DNA of 12,604 nt from Actinomycetes bacterium (GCA_021790075.1 JAJYIN010000038.1:1-12604); one strand, 5' to 3'. Shown: positions 1 through 6,807, counted from the first letter of the stretch. The notes: generated by a model from the sequence alone, not told the origin. Numbers and translations are program-made.

Positions 1-39
1 CTGAATGACCTACTAAACCAGTAGCCTGGGAAGGCTGAC

Positions 40-141
40 TTGGAAACCGGATCCGAACTGCTCAGAAACGGATTGATAGCGGTATTCCTGATCGGCGCGG
101 GGGTGCTGCTGGCTTGGTATGGCCGCAGGAAGAAGGGCTAG
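40..141 (+). pseudogene. Possible remnant of a sortase-anchored protein tail, or a tiny membrane protein
   Basis: Frame 1 ends at TAG 139-141 and encodes a short segment beginning near Leu-Glu-Thr-Gly-Ser. It continues with about 18 hydrophobic residues and ends in Tyr-Gly-Arg-Arg-Lys-Lys-Gly. That order (LxTG-like motif, membrane helix, basic tail) is how a cell-wall sorting signal is built, but the usual proline of LPxTG is missing. An in-frame TAG at 22-24 cuts it off from the sequence at the window edge, so it could be the degraded end of an upstream surface-protein gene. Alternatively it is a 33-residue single-helix protein starting at TTG 40, with a purine run (GGGAAGG, 28-34) as a possible ribosome site. 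Too little is visible to decide; a shadow reading is also possible. Confidence 0.3.
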
Positions 142-171
142 GCGGCCGGCGGTGGGGCGGGGCGAGGCGGA

Positions 172-588
172 TTAATCCTGAATCTGATTCAGGTCTGCCA
201 TCACCCTGAAGTTGGCCGCACGCATTTCCTTTTCGATGCCGGCAACCATTTTTTCCCAGAACCTGTGAAGCCGGCAGGGTTTCACTCCGCCACATTCACC
301 CGGCCGGATTTGGCACCGGTTAAGCAGAACGGGGCCGTCGATTGCCTCGATCACGTCCAGCAGGCTGATCTGATCGGGGATTCGCGCCAGCGTAATGCCG
401 CCCTGGCTGCCCCGCAACGTCCGCACAATCCCGGCTCGCGCAAGTGTTCTGACGATCGTGGGAAGGTATTTTACCGGGATTTCCTGGCGTCTGGCGATCT
501 CTCTGGTCTGAAGCAGCCTGCCTTGCGGCACTCTGGCCAGTTCCATGATGGTCCTGATAGCATAGTCGGCCTGCCGGCTGAGTTCCAC
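172..588 (-). CDS. Rrf2/IscR-family transcriptional regulator with a cysteine triad
   Basis: This 138-residue protein has the size and layout of Rrf2-family regulators. An N-terminal winged helix-turn-helix begins MELSRQADYAIR and includes the recognition region around IPVKYLPTIVRTL and the wing RGSQGG (59-64). A dimerisation helix and three cysteines follow, Cys92, Cys99 and Cys105. In IscR a nearly identical spacing (x5, x5; here x6, x5) binds an Fe-S cluster, so cluster sensing is likely but inferred. The start is GTG at 586-588, preceded by a strong GAGGAGG site. It is the last gene of the cysteine block, 109 bases after cysM, and has its own promoter and palindrome. It could sense Fe-S status or, like CymR, cysteine supply; target genes cannot be read from sequence. 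Family assignment is firm, ligand is not. Confidence 0.93.
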   Translation of the reverse strand: MELSRQADYAIRTIMELARVPQGRLLQTREIARRQEIPVKYLPTIVRTLARAGIVRTLRGSQGGITLARIPDQISLLDVIEAIDGPVLLNRCQIRPGECGGVKPCRLHRFWEKMVAGIEKEMRAANFRVMADLNQIQD

Positions 589-652
589 ACTTCCTCCTCA
601 AAGGCAGCCCTACCTACCGCCCTCCAAGCTCAACTTAACTGTTTACCGGAGA

Positions 653-694
653 ATTTGATAAATCAAATGTAAACGCAGGTGGAAATTTTGTCAA
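653..694 (-). promoter_or_regulatory. Promoter and palindromic operator of the rrf2 gene
   Basis: Read on the minus strand, a consensus -35 TTGACA (689-694) is followed after exactly 17 bases by a -10 TACATT (666-671). The -35 box lies just past the cysM stop codon. A palindrome with 7-base arms, ATTTGAT-aa-ATCAAAT on the plus strand (653-668), overlaps the -10 box and probable transcription start. This is a typical position for a repressor site. Rrf2 regulators commonly control their own genes, so autoregulation is the simplest inference. Confidence 0.7.
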
Positions 695-697
695 CAA

Positions 698-1633
698 TTA
701 CCACCAGATCATTTTTTCGAGACTGTCCTTGAGCTCGTCGATATCGCGGGTCCAGAGGCCGCTGCTCAAGTATTTCCAGCCACTGTCGGCAAAGAGGGCG
801 ACGATGTTGCCGGACTCCATCTTCTCGGAAAGGCGCGCGGCGGAACGGGCCACCGCACCCGATGACACGCCCACGAAAAGCCCTTCCTGTTCGCAAAGTT
901 CCCGGGTGGCCAGCACCGCGTCCCGGCTGCGCACGACCGTCTTGCCGTCCAGGAGATCCAGGTCGATGATCGGGGGAATAAAACCGTCTGAGAGGTTTCT
1001 GAGGCCGTCGACGATTTCTTCGGGGTGCGGCTCGATGGCGACCACGCGGGTGGCCGGATTTTCTTCCTTGAGCCTCCTCCCCACTCCCATGAGCGTCCCC
1101 CCGGTTCCCAGGCCGGCGATAAAGGCATCGACCCGGGGCAGGTCATTGAGGATTTCCACCGCGGTGGTTTCGTAGTGGGCGCGGGGGTTGGCCTCGTTGC
1201 CGTACTGGTCCGGCATATAGTAACTGCTGTCCGCTGCCGCCATGCCGGTGGCCACTTCGACAGCCCCGTTCGTGCCCATGGTGGCGTCGGAAAAAACTAT
1301 CCGGGCGCCATACAGCTCGAGCAGCTGCACCCGCTCGGGGCTGACGTTCCGCGGCATGACGACTTCAACCGGAAAGCCCATCAGGCGGCCGATCATGGCC
1401 AGAGCGATGCCGGTGTTGCCGCTGGTTGATTCCAGAATGGTGCGGCCGGGCTTGAGCTCGCCCGCCGCCAGGGCCTGCCTGAGCATGTAAAGCGCGATGC
1501 GGTCCTTGACGCTTCCGGTCGGGTTGTAGCCCTCGAGTTTGGCGTATATTTGCACGCCGGGGTTGCGGCTGAGGCGGGTCAGCTTTACCAGCGGGGTATG
1601 GCCGATGCTGTCCAGGATATCGCTATACGGCAA
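698..1633 (-). CDS. cysM: O-phosphoserine sulfhydrylase, CysM type (cysteine synthase, PLP-dependent)
   Basis: A PLP fold-type II enzyme of 311 residues that makes cysteine. Lys43 in NPTGSVKDR is the predicted Schiff-base lysine, TSGNTG (70-75) binds the substrate carboxylate, and GTGGT (176-180) binds the PLP phosphate. It resembles M. tuberculosis CysM rather than CysK: the segment GLRNLSDGF carries Arg212, matching the arginine (Arg220 in Mtb) that selects O-phosphoserine. The ending WKYLSSG and a terminal tryptophan-rich tail also match. Such enzymes take sulfur from thiocarboxylated CysO, whose gene overlaps this one by 11 bases. The start is TTG (1631-1633), supported by GGAG six bases upstream inside cysO, so translation is probably coupled. 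The O-acetylserine alternative is less likely given Arg212. Confidence 0.93.
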   Translation of the reverse strand: MPYSDILDSIGHTPLVKLTRLSRNPGVQIYAKLEGYNPTGSVKDRIALYMLRQALAAGELKPGRTILESTSGNTGIALAMIGRLMGFPVEVVMPRNVSPERVQLLELYGARIVFSDATMGTNGAVEVATGMAAADSSYYMPDQYGNEANPRAHYETTAVEILNDLPRVDAFIAGLGTGGTLMGVGRRLKEENPATRVVAIEPHPEEIVDGLRNLSDGFIPPIIDLDLLDGKTVVRSRDAVLATRELCEQEGLFVGVSSGAVARSAARLSEKMESGNIVALFADSGWKYLSSGLWTRDIDELKDSLEKMIWW

Positions 1634-1961
1634 GGAAGACTCCGTTTTCAGGGAACAGTCCGGGCGGGGCGGCCTTCAAACCGGTGGGCAAGCCGCCGGC
1701 CACAGCCGGGAGGATGGAAATGACATCACCCGGGGAAACCGCTGTGTCAAGCTTGTCGAGGAAGCGGACGTCCTCGTCGTTTAAATAGATGTTGACAAAT
1801 CGGTGGATCTGATTGTCCTCTGTCAGCAGCTCGGAACGGATGCCGGCATATTCGGCCTCGAGATTATCGATGACCTCGCCCACGGTGGCGCCCGCGGCGC
1901 TCACGGAGGCGGCGTCTCCGGTCAGGCGCCGGAGCATGGAAGGGATACGGACTTCGATCAT
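1623..1961 (-). CDS. cysO: CysO-like sulfur-carrier protein (MoaD/ThiS fold) with an unusual C-terminal extension
   Basis: A ubiquitin-like sulfur carrier that, after thiocarboxylation of its C-terminal glycine, donates sulfur to CysM. The diagnostic stretch HRFVNIYLNDEDVRF (53-67) and the end ILPAVAGG (83-90) closely match mycobacterial CysO as I recall it. In known CysO the protein stops at Gly-Gly. Here the frame runs on for 22 residues (Leu91 to Val112, rich in Pro and Gly) and ends inside cysM. Activation would require proteolytic removal of this tail, as some related carriers undergo by JAMM-type proteases, or else the stop codon was lost. I chose ATG 1959-1961, with GGTGG upstream; GTG at 1973 would add four residues. 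No Mec protease or MoeZ/ThiF-type activating enzyme is in the window. The gene starts 18 bases after the HIT stop codon. Confidence 0.9.
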   Translation of the reverse strand: MIEVRIPSMLRRLTGDAASVSAAGATVGEVIDNLEAEYAGIRSELLTEDNQIHRFVNIYLNDEDVRFLDKLDTAVSPGDVISILPAVAGGLPTGLKAAPPGLFPENGVFLAV

Positions 1962-1979
1962 GGAATTCACCACCAGTTC

Positions 1980-2465
1980 CTACATTTTTCCGAATTCCTG
2001 CGCCAGCATCGCATACGTCTCGTCAAGCGCCTGCGGCACCACGCGGGTGCCGGCCAGGACGGGCATGAAATTGTTGTCGCCCTGCCAGCGCGGGACGACA
2101 TGCAGGTGGATGTGCTCCTTGATGCTGGAGCCGGCGATCTCTCCCAGGTTGAAACCGGCATTGAGCCCCTGCGGTGACATGGTCTTCTTGAGGATGCGGC
2201 AGCAGTCCTGGGAAAGCAGCATTATCTCCAAGAGGACGTCCGGGGCCAGGTCTTCGAGTTCCGATACGTGCTCGTAGGGCGCCACCATCAGGTGGCCCGG
2301 GTTATAGGGGTAGAGATTCATGATGACGAAAGACAGCCGCCCCCGGTGGAGCACCAGGTTTTCGACGTCCCTGTCTTCTTCCACCACCCGGCAAAACAGG
2401 CAGGTTTTCTCCTTCTCCCCCAGTATGTATTTGATCCGCCACGGCGCCCAAAGTGGTCTTTCCAT
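1980..2465 (-). CDS. HIT-family nucleotide phosphorylase/hydrolase (Ap4A phosphorylase-like)
   Basis: A 161-residue histidine-triad protein. The catalytic signature is His118-x-His120-x-His122 in EHIHLHVVPRW, with His120 the expected nucleophile. Cys22 and Cys25 (CLFC) near the N-terminus, with His66, resemble the zinc-binding set of the actinobacterial Ap4A phosphorylase-like branch. Members act on dinucleoside polyphosphates or nucleotide conjugates; the substrate here is not determinable. The start is ATG 2463-2465, giving MERPLWAPWR, the usual beginning of this branch. The open frame continues upstream to 2735, but that part only translates the two tRNA genes. It lies 37 bases downstream of tRNA-Arg(CCG) on the same strand, so it may be co-transcribed with the tRNAs and leads into cysO and cysM. 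No strong ribosome site is visible. Confidence 0.9.
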   Translation of the reverse strand: MERPLWAPWRIKYILGEKEKTCLFCRVVEEDRDVENLVLHRGRLSFVIMNLYPYNPGHLMVAPYEHVSELEDLAPDVLLEIMLLSQDCCRILKKTMSPQGLNAGFNLGEIAGSSIKEHIHLHVVPRWQGDNNFMPVLAGTRVVPQALDETYAMLAQEFGKM

Positions 2466-2502
2466 GAATGAAATCCCGTTCGACTTGTTCCGGCCAGGAA
2501 AA

Positions 2503-2579
<77 letters not shown>

Positions 2580-2580
2580 A

Positions 2581-2674
2581 TGGCGGAGAGGGAGGGATTC
2601 GAACCCTCGAGACGAGTTAACCCCGCCTACACGATTTCCAGTCGTGCTCCTTCGGCCAGCTCGGACACCTCTCC
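2581..2674 (-). tRNA. tRNA-Ser (anticodon GGA)
   Basis: A 94-base class II tRNA with a long variable arm. The acceptor GGAGAGG pairs with CCTCTCC, then discriminator G and an encoded CCA (complement of 2581-2583). The anticodon loop CTGGAAA gives GGA, reading UCC and UCU. It is first in the minus-strand transcript that continues through tRNA-Arg(CCG). Confidence 0.97.
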
Positions 2675-2733
2675 AAACGAAACCGGCTGCTGCCTGCCGC
2701 CGGTCTTTCCGCAAAAAAAGCCCCAAACTGTGC

Positions 2734-2764
2734 AATTATCCAATATTGCCGGGGATAATTCCAA
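2734..2764 (-). promoter_or_regulatory. Probable promoter of the tRNA-Ser/tRNA-Arg (and perhaps HIT-cysO-cysM) transcript
   Basis: Read on the minus strand, TTGGAA (complement of 2759-2764) is followed after 18 bases by GATAAT (complement of 2735-2740), about 60 bases upstream of tRNA-Ser. An inverted repeat, AATTATCC (2734-2741) and GGATAATT (2753-2760), covers both boxes. It also puts a GATAAT-like -10 on each strand. A regulatory role for the repeat is inference. Confidence 0.55.
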
Positions 2765-2922
2765 TCCGGACCTGCTCGCGGAACGAGGCATGCCGGTCTC
2801 ATAATCTAGCACATTTACGCGAATGCGATGGCTCCCGCCAGTGAGATTGAACGGCCGGGAGCTGTTCGACATCGAGATGCGGCTTTGGTAAAGTGTGCGT
2901 TTGGCCTGTATCCGGGATTTAG

Positions 2923-2972
2923 TTGCAATCACGATCCGCGCCTCGCAGCCATCCATCATTATTGCAATCACG
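2923..2972 (+). repeat. Pair of 11-base direct repeats upstream of the MFS gene
   Basis: TTGCAATCACG occurs at 2923-2933 and again at 2962-2972, 39 bases apart start to start. The first copy overlaps the best -10 candidate for the MFS gene, and the second lies about 25-35 bases before the likely start codon. Repeated elements placed like this can be regulator binding sites; the regulator is unknown. If translation started further upstream, both copies would encode the same in-frame residues (Leu-Gln-Ser-Arg). Confidence 0.5.
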
Positions 2973-2997
2973 GAAGAACAGAAAGTCAAGTCGCGCC

Positions 2998-4746
2998 TTG
3001 CTGAAACGGAACAGTAAATTCATGGTTATGGCCGGCGTCATGCTGGCCATGTTGCTGGCGGCTCTGGACCAGACCATCGTGGCCACGGCGATGCCCAGGA
3101 TCGTCGAAGACCTCAACGGCCTCGACCATTTCAGCTGGGTATTCACCGCCTACATGCTGGTTTCAGCCATCACCGTCCCGGTTTACGGAAAGCTCTCGGA
3201 CATGTACGGACGCCGCGGCTTTTACCTTTTCGGCATCGTCATCTTCCTGACCGGCTCGATCATGTGCGGCTTCTCCCAGAGCATGACCCAGCTCATTTTC
3301 TTCCGGGGCTTTCAGGGAATTGGCGGCGGCGCCATCATGGTGCAATCGATCTCGGTAGTCGGCGACCTGTTTCCACCCGCTGAACGCGGGCGCTGGCAGG
3401 GGCTGATCGGGGCCATTTTCGGCCTGGCCAGCGTTGCCGGCCCCTTGCTGGGAGGCTGGCTCACAGACAGCGGCAACTGGCGGCTCGTCTTTTTCATCAA
3501 CGTGCCCGTCGGCGTCCTGGCTTTTTCGGTTATCGCCTGGGCGATGCCAAAGATAGCGCCTGACATCAAGGAACGGTCGATCGATTATCTGGGAGCAGCC
3601 CTGCTCACTGCCGGGCTGGTACCGCTGCTGCTGGCGATGGTCTGGGGAGGCAGTGAATACGATTGGGGCTCCGGCATGATCATCGGCCTGCTGGCCGTGT
3701 CGGCCGCGTCCCTGTCCGCCTTCGGCCTGGTGGAGGGCAGGGTGCGCGATCCCATCCTGCCCCTGAGCCTCTTCCGGAACAAGGTGTTCAGCGTCTCGGC
3801 GGCGGCCACCTTCCTCTCCTCCATCGGGCTCTTCGGCGCGGTGATCTACATCCCCCTGTTCGCTCAGGGGGTCATCGGCGTGTCCGCGACCAATTCGGGG
3901 CTGATCCTGACGCCGCTCATGGCCGGCCTGGTCGTGTCGTCCGCCATCAGCGGCCAGATCGTCACCCGCACCGGCAGGTACAAATGGCTGGGAGTCTTCG
4001 GCATGTGCATCACCGCGCTGGGCATGTACATGCTTTCCCGCATGAACGTGAGCACCACCAGCAACGCCCTCAGAATCAACATGGTGGTCACCGGCGCTGG
4101 CCTTGGCGTCACCATGCCGATCTTCCTGGTTGCGGTGCAGAGCGCCTTCGATCATGCCCGCCTGGGACAGGTGACCGCATCGATGCAGCTGTTCCGCAGC
4201 CTCGGCAGCACGGTGGGCACCGCTATCCTGGGCGGGCTGCTGAACAACCAGCTTGCCGGCCATCTTACCGGCATGGGCAGCGACCCGTTCGTCAAGGCGA
4301 TGCAAAAACTCAACCCTCAGTCGGCTCTGTACAAAGTGGACGCCAATACGCTGCAGAATTTCATCACGTCTGACGGCGCCGCCAAGGTCAGGGACACCAT
4401 CACTTCGCAGGTGCCGGCTGATGCTCAGGCGCAGATACTCAGGAGTTTTGACAACTTCCTGGAAACGCTCAGGACGGCTTTCAGCGGGTCCATCGCCTAC
4501 CTGTTTGCGGCCAGCACCATCATCATGGTGCTTTCCCTGCTGGTGGTTCTCTTCCTGCCCGAAATTGCCCTCAGGCGCAGCAATCAGCCGGTCCTGGAAG
4601 AAGCCGGTCTGGAGCTGGAGGCGGAACTGGCCAACATCGACCCCGAACATGAGCCGGAACTGGCCGCCGAAGAGGCCGGGGCAGGCGCCAGGGACGACGG
4701 CCGGCGCCTGGGGCCGCCCGAGACCTGCCTGGGCGAAAAAAACTGA
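2998..4746 (+). CDS. MFS multidrug-exporter-type transporter, DHA2 (14-helix) family
   Basis: A proton-driven inner-membrane exporter of the EmrB/QacA type, about 582 residues. The first helix carries LDQTIVATAMPRIV (23-36), the family's motif D1. GKLSDMYGRR (64-73) is motif A in the 2-3 loop, Arg103 in FFRGFQG is the motif B arginine, and AGPLLGGW (147-154) is the motif C antiporter signature. A large hydrophilic loop precedes the last helix, as is usual for the family. An acidic tail of about 50 residues rich in Glu and Ala follows it. The start is uncertain: TTG 2998 gives the normal short basic leader (MLKRNSK). ATG 3022 and upstream TTG 2923 are alternatives, and none has a strong ribosome site. 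The gene stands alone between tRNA-Ser genes and ends three bases before the convergent tRNA-Ser(CGA). Substrate unknown. Confidence 0.92.
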   Translation: MLKRNSKFMVMAGVMLAMLLAALDQTIVATAMPRIVEDLNGLDHFSWVFTAYMLVSAITVPVYGKLSDMYGRRGFYLFGIVIFLTGSIMCGFSQSMTQLIFFRGFQGIGGGAIMVQSISVVGDLFPPAERGRWQGLIGAIFGLASVAGPLLGGWLTDSGNWRLVFFINVPVGVLAFSVIAWAMPKIAPDIKERSIDYLGAALLTAGLVPLLLAMVWGGSEYDWGSGMIIGLLAVSAASLSAFGLVEGRVRDPILPLSLFRNKVFSVSAAATFLSSIGLFGAVIYIPLFAQGVIGVSATNSGLILTPLMAGLVVSSAISGQIVTRTGRYKWLGVFGMCITALGMYMLSRMNVSTTSNALRINMVVTGAGLGVTMPIFLVAVQSAFDHARLGQVTASMQLFRSLGSTVGTAILGGLLNNQLAGHLTGMGSDPFVKAMQKLNPQSALYKVDANTLQNFITSDGAAKVRDTITSQVPADAQAQILRSFDNFLETLRTAFSGSIAYLFAASTIIMVLSLLVVLFLPEIALRRSNQPVLEEAGLELEAELANIDPEHEPELAAEEAGAGARDDGRRLGPPETCLGEKN

Positions 4747-4749
4747 AGC

Positions 4750-4843
<94 letters not shown>

Positions 4844-4913
4844 GCGTGGGATTGGAGTGCTCCGGCCGTCCCAGCCATAGTTTATCGGAAAGGGCAACAG
4901 GGGGAAAAGTCCT

Positions 4914-6143
4914 GTGATGATTATGGCCGGCGAGTACAAATTCACCACCATCGAGGATTACGAACTGCTCATCGGCGCTGAAGCGGTCGAGCGCATCAGG
5001 AGCAAGGCCGCGCCGCTCAACGGCGCCCGGGTAGCCTGCGTAAATTCCACTTACTACGGGGGCGGCGTCAGCGAGATACTTGATCCGCTCACCCTGCTTT
5101 ACAACGGCCTTGGCATCGAAGCCGAATGGCGGGTCATCATGGGCTCGCCTGATTTCTTCAGCATCACCAAGAAGATGCACAACGCACTGCAGGGGGGCAG
5201 CATCAACCTGTCCGAGCGCAAGAAGGCAATCTACGAGAGGATCGTCTTCGAGAACGCGGTCCGCAACGAGCTGGACCATGATTTCGTCGTCGTGAACGAT
5301 CCGCAGCCGCTGGCGCTGGTCGAGCATTTCAACAAGAGGGGGCCGTGGATCTGGCGCTGTCACATCGATCTTTCCCGGCCGAACCGAACCATGTGGAATT
5401 ATCTGAAGCCGTTTGTGGAGAAATATGACGCCGCCGTTTTTAGCATCGAGGAATACAGGCAGGAACTGGCCATCCCCCAGGTTTTCATCCAGCCGGCGAT
5501 TGACCCCTTCTCCATCAAGAACAGGAAACTGGATCACAGGAGAGTCAATGAGAGGCTAGAGCATCACAATATTCCCACCGACCTTCCCTTGGTGGTGCAG
5601 ATATCGCGCTTCGACCGCTGGAAAGACCCCGAGGGCGTGATCGAGGCCTTCAAGCTGGCCCGCCAGGAGGTTGACTGCACGCTGGTGCTGCTGGGCGACG
5701 TGGCCACTGATGACCCGGAGGGTGAGGAGGTCTACCATTCACTCGTCCATGCGCGGGAAGAGCGGATCATCATCATGAGCCGTCAGGACTCGGCGCTGGT
5801 CAACGCTCTCCAGCGGCGCGCCGCCGTGGTGCTGCAGAAATCGATACGGGAGGGCTTCGGCATCACGGTATCGGAGGCTATGTGGAAAAGCACTCCGGTC
5901 ATCGGGGGAAACGCAGGCGGCATCTCGTACCAGATCGAGGATGGCAGGAACGGTTTTCTGGTTTCCTCTGTCGAGGAAGCGGCGGCCAGGATCGTGCGAC
6001 TGCTCAAGGATGACAAACTCAGGAAAAGCATGGGCCGCTACGGCCGCCAGACCGTCAGGAAGCAGTTTCTCCTTAGCCGCCTGCTGGAAAACTACCTCGA
6101 TCTGTTCAACTCATTCGAGACCGTTTACCGCCTGAAGACGTAA
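4914..6143 (+). CDS. treT: Trehalose synthase, TreT type (GT4 glycosyltransferase)
   Basis: A cytoplasmic GT-B fold retaining glycosyltransferase of 409 residues. It is expected to join glucose from ADP- or UDP-glucose to free glucose, making trehalose. TreT hallmarks known from Thermococcus and Pyrococcus are visible: NSTYYGGGVSEIL (44-56), the glycine-rich acceptor-side loop; NDPQP (128-132); and WRCHIDLSRPN (147-157). The C-terminal donor domain has SRFDRWKDP (232-240), with Arg233 and Lys238 contacting the donor phosphates. It also has the E-x7-E motif at Glu314 and Glu322 in REGFGITVSEAMW. Translation starts at GTG 4914 or the adjoining ATG 4917, after the purine run AGGGGGAAAAG. No other trehalose genes are nearby, so it appears to be a single-gene route for a compatible solute or storage sugar. 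Direction of the reaction in vivo is not determinable. Confidence 0.9.
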   Translation: MMIMAGEYKFTTIEDYELLIGAEAVERIRSKAAPLNGARVACVNSTYYGGGVSEILDPLTLLYNGLGIEAEWRVIMGSPDFFSITKKMHNALQGGSINLSERKKAIYERIVFENAVRNELDHDFVVVNDPQPLALVEHFNKRGPWIWRCHIDLSRPNRTMWNYLKPFVEKYDAAVFSIEEYRQELAIPQVFIQPAIDPFSIKNRKLDHRRVNERLEHHNIPTDLPLVVQISRFDRWKDPEGVIEAFKLARQEVDCTLVLLGDVATDDPEGEEVYHSLVHAREERIIIMSRQDSALVNALQRRAAVVLQKSIREGFGITVSEAMWKSTPVIGGNAGGISYQIEDGRNGFLVSSVEEAAARIVRLLKDDKLRKSMGRYGRQTVRKQFLLSRLLENYLDLFNSFETVYRLKT

Positions 6144-6145
6144 TA

Positions 6146-6325
6146 AGTAACTATCTCAAAAGGCATATTCTGCTGCGGCCGGCTACAAAGGCCATGGGCT
6201 GCGTCCTCGGAGTAAAAAGTCCTCAACGTGCCTGCGGGCACGCCTCCGGGCTTTTTTCTCCTGCGTCCTTGCCCATTGACCTTTTCGCTCGCCCTCGCTA
6301 CGAAGATCCTTTTGAGATAGTTACT
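6146..6325. mobile_element. MITE-like palindromic element with 18-bp terminal inverted repeats
   Basis: The 18 bases AGTAACTATCTCAAAAGG (6146-6163) return as a perfect inverted copy at 6308-6325, bounding a 180-base element. Inside are nested inverted repeats: ATGGGC (6194-6199) with GCCCAT (6271-6276); GGAGTAAAAAG (6209-6219) with CTTTTTTCTCC (6251-6261, one mismatch); and CGTGCC (6227-6232) with GGCACG (6237-6242) around a TGCG loop. The flanks read TAATA on the left and CAATA on the right, a possible but imperfect target duplication. The short minus-strand reading frame inside shows no known domain. It starts three bases after treT and ends 14 bases before tadA, so it could also serve as a two-way transcription terminator. 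A non-autonomous mobile element is the favoured reading. Confidence 0.65.
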
Positions 6326-6339
6326 CAATATTCCGCGTC

Positions 6340-6807
6340 TCAACGGCGCTCGGCAAAGAAAGACCGCAGCAGTTCCACCGACTCAGAGGCCAGCATCCCG
6401 CCCGTGACCTCAACCTGGTGGTTAAGGCGGGGATCCCTGACGATGTTCATGAGCGTGCCCGCAGCTCCGGCCTTTTCGTCCGGTGCGCCGAAGACAAGCC
6501 GCTTGACCCGTGCCTGGTAAATGGCGCCGGCGCACATCGGGCAGGGCTCGATGGTCACGTACAGGGTACACCCGGAAAGCCGCCAGCCCCCCAGGCGGGC
6601 TGCCGCCTGGCGGATGGCGATCATCTCGGCGTGGGCGGTCGGGTCGTGCTTGAGCTCGCGCTCGTTGCAGGAGGCGGCAATGACCTCTCCCCCCCGCCTT
6701 ATCACCGCGCCCACCGGCACGTCGCCGTGCGCCGGAGCGCGCCGGGCCTGCTCGAGGGCCAGGCGCATGAAGTCAACATCTGTCAAGGAAGCATCGTTTT
6801 GCGTCAT
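6340..6807 (-). CDS. tadA: tRNA-specific adenosine-34 deaminase
   Basis: A zinc-dependent deaminase of 155 residues that converts adenosine 34 of tRNA-Arg(ACG) to inosine, allowing one tRNA to read CGU, CGC and CGA. The catalytic motif is His59-Ala-Glu61 (TAHAEM), and the other zinc ligands are Cys89 and Cys92 in EPCPMCAGAI. Length and the ending fit TadA; the protein acts as a homodimer in the cytoplasm. I chose ATG 6805-6807 (MTQNDAS), since the family usually begins shortly before the DFMRLALEQAR helix. A longer frame from TTG 6846 adds 13 residues with no family support. Neither start has a clear ribosome site. The gene lies 57 bases downstream of the tRNA-Arg(ACG) gene, its own substrate, on the same strand. 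Confidence 0.93.
   Translation of the reverse strand: MTQNDASLTDVDFMRLALEQARRAPAHGDVPVGAVIRRGGEVIAASCNERELKHDPTAHAEMIAIRQAAARLGGWRLSGCTLYVTIEPCPMCAGAIYQARVKRLVFGAPDEKAGAAGTLMNIVRDPRLNHQVEVTGGMLASESVELLRSFFAERR

Larger units (their letters stand above)
2675..2997. other. Intergenic region between tRNA-Ser(GGA) and the MFS gene
   Basis: About 320 bases without a recognised gene. It holds the tRNA promoter candidate (2734-2764) and, near its right end, two copies of an 11-base direct repeat (2923-2933 and 2962-2972). It must also contain the plus-strand promoter of the MFS gene. A weak candidate is TTGGCC (2901-2906), 17 bases, then TGCAAT (2924-2929). Nothing else convincing is seen between 2765 and 2900. 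Confidence 0.5.

Noticed and set aside
698..1633. Assignment as ordinary O-acetylserine-dependent CysK
   Set aside because: Arg212 in the LRN segment, the C-terminal tail and overlap with cysO all point to the O-phosphoserine-using CysM type.
6125..6343. Minus-strand 72-codon frame inside the palindromic element
   Set aside because: It spans both terminal repeats and the end of treT, lacks a clear ribosome site and looks like chance translation of the element.
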